Positions 40,609-41,332 of a stretch of 41,332 nt of DNA are shown one piece after another. Source of the DNA: Polyangiaceae bacterium (GTDB lineage Bacteria; Myxococcota_A; Polyangia; Polyangiales; Polyangiaceae); contig JABFXY010000068.1 of NCBI GenBank assembly GCA_013361525.1, positions 1 through 41,332 of the forward strand, in the 5' to 3' direction. Numbering within the stretch: the stretch's first letter is position 1; each line of letters starts with the position of its first letter. Below the pieces are notes generated by a model that did no database searches, was not told the origin of the DNA, and worked only from the letters and a program-made list of their open reading frames with translations. Position numbers and translations under genes: made by a program.

Positions 40609-40944
40609 ATGGCCACCACGAACACCCTCGACAGCCAAGATCGCCGCACGATGCCCCGCGCGGAAGTCGCCATTTGGGTCGAAGAGCACACGAAGGACGC
40701 GCTCTATTTCCAGCGCGCGACCAATCTCTCGATTGGTGGCCTCTTCCTCGACGGTACCCTCCCCCACCCGCCGGGGACACGCGTCGCATTGGACATCGAA
40801 TTGCCCGGTGAAGGCCCGCTGCGCGTCGAAGGTGAAGTTGTCCTCCACCGCTCGTCGAAGACCGGTATGGCCGTGCGCTTCGTCGAGCTCGAGGGCCCCC
40901 GCAAGCAGAAGCTCGAAGCCTATCTGCAGCGAACGCTCGCCTGA
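40609..40944 (+). CDS. PilZ domain protein (cyclic-di-GMP binding)
   Basis: The 111-residue protein consists of one PilZ domain. It has RRTMPR (the RxxxR loop) at about residues 12-17 and NLSIGGLFLD, the (D/N)xSxxG motif, about 28 residues later. Together these bind c-di-GMP. The sequence continues with PPGTRVALDIELPGEGPLRVEGEVV and SSKTGMAVRFVEL, typical of the myxobacterial PilZ subgroup. It lies 70 bp after the winged-helix gene and ahead of a strong terminator, so it is the last gene of the plus-strand run. Confidence 0.92.
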   Translation: MATTNTLDSQDRRTMPRAEVAIWVEEHTKDALYFQRATNLSIGGLFLDGTLPHPPGTRVALDIELPGEGPLRVEGEVVLHRSSKTGMAVRFVELEGPRKQKLEAYLQRTLA

Positions 40945-40969
40945 GCGCCGCCCACCCTCGACACGAACT

Positions 40970-41009
40970 GCGACCGGAGCCACATTCGTGGCCCCGGTCG
41001 CTTCGTTTT
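40970..41009 (+). terminator. intrinsic terminator after the PilZ gene
   Basis: The stem GCGACCGG-A-GCCAC / GTGGC-C-CCGGTCGC has 13 pairs and one mismatch around an ATTC loop. It is followed by TTCGTTTT. This is the clearest terminator in the window and ends the plus-strand gene run; it also separates it from the convergent ssb gene. Confidence 0.85.
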
Positions 41010-41032
41010 GGTCGACCGCGATGCCGCCGTGA

Positions 41033-41332
41033 TTAGGCGGCGACTCCGCCCGACTTCGCCGCGCCGTTGTCGTTTTGCGGCGACCGCGCGGCCGCCGACA
41101 CCTCGCTCGGCACGGCCTTCTCGAGCGTATCGGCGAAGGGATCCTCGACCATATCGGGCAATGTCGCCGGCTCCACCGTCACCGCCGGCCTGCGGCGCCC
41201 GCCGAGGCAGATATCGCGCGCGACGATCTCACTGCGGTAGCGCGTGACACCTTCCTTGTCGTAGCTCGAATACCGAATCGAGCCCTCGACGAGGATCGAA
41301 TAGCCCTTCGACAAGATGCGGGCGAGCTCCTG
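41033..41332 (-). CDS. ssb: single-stranded DNA-binding protein (5' end outside the window)
   Basis: Only the C-terminal 99 residues are visible; the start lies beyond the right edge. The sequence (QELARILSKGYSILVEGSIR, then YSSYDKEGVTRYRSEIVARD) is the second half of the SSB OB-fold. The tail is about 50 residues, rich in Pro and Ala, and ends QNDNGAAKSGGVAA. It lacks the acidic Asp-rich Pro-Phe tip that usually recruits partner proteins. It could therefore be a secondary SSB paralogue. Confidence 0.88.
   Translation of the reverse strand, partial: QELARILSKGYSILVEGSIRYSSYDKEGVTRYRSEIVARDICLGGRRRPAVTVEPATLPDMVEDPFADTLEKAVPSEVSAAARSPQNDNGAAKSGGVAA

Overview
The window is about 41 kb of high-GC chromosomal DNA. 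It looks like a Myxococcota genome, most likely of the Polyangia type. The clues are many predicted lipoproteins with long Gly/Ser-rich tethers right after the lipobox cysteine, a MYXO-CTERM-like protease, PEGA/beta-barrel proteins, SPFH and DUF4846 proteins, PilZ and HD-GYP signalling proteins, and GTG/TTG starts. The lineage call is inference. No phage genes, transposase or CRISPR array was found.

Layout. (1) 144-5073, minus strand: a DUF3419 (BtaA-like) protein, a small lipoprotein translationally coupled to a collagen-like protein, an AgmX/TonB-like membrane protein and a large Gly-rich lipoprotein. (2) 5224-12076, plus strand: an unknown protein and an OmpR/histidine-kinase pair, then a large SPFH protein, a Gly-tethered lipoprotein and uppS. 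(3) 12124-13344: a divergent TetR/DUF1993 pair. A 321-bp gene-free, hairpin-rich stretch and tRNA-Arg(TCT) follow. (4) 13924-17127, plus strand: a coiled-coil lipoprotein, an orphan D12-class adenine methyltransferase, a frataxin homologue (cyaY) and a matrixin-type protease. (5) A minus-strand PEGA/beta-barrel protein ends flush against the protease. It is divergent, by 35 bp, from a REC-GAF-HD-GYP regulator that leads a tight gene run: lipB, a zinc-ribbon protein, a large membrane-anchored helical protein and a DUF4846 protein. (6) 24157-27358: a secreted esterase/PHB-depolymerase-like lipoprotein, a small beta-barrel protein and another tethered lipoprotein. (7) 27359-27682: a gene-free stretch with a long imperfect inverted repeat, a tRNA-like segment and a palindrome abutting the next start codon. 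(8) A GBBH/TauD-type oxygenase, lysC overlapping it tail to tail, and an alpha/beta hydrolase. (9) 31229-40944, plus strand: GldA/GldF/GldG-like ABC export genes, DUF4340, pheT (without pheS), a winged-helix AlkX/YcaQ-like protein with a histone-like tail, and a PilZ protein, closed by a good intrinsic terminator. (10) A minus-strand single-stranded-DNA-binding protein runs off the right edge.

How the genes fit together. Envelope and surface functions dominate: lipoproteins, a collagen-like fibre, barrels, Gld-type transport, SPFH, and UppS for the lipid carrier. Housekeeping genes (uppS, lipB, lysC, pheT, ssb, tRNA-Arg) are embedded among them. Several genes have a TANNNT hexamer 6-11 nt before the start codon and no leader to speak of, which suggests that leaderless transcription is common here.

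The stretches most worth following up are the 27.4-27.7 kb intergenic composite, the structured 13.35-13.66 kb gap, the collagen-like/lipoprotein pair, and the seven-gene gld-pheT-PilZ run with its oppositely charged low-complexity tails. None amounts to a proven new system.
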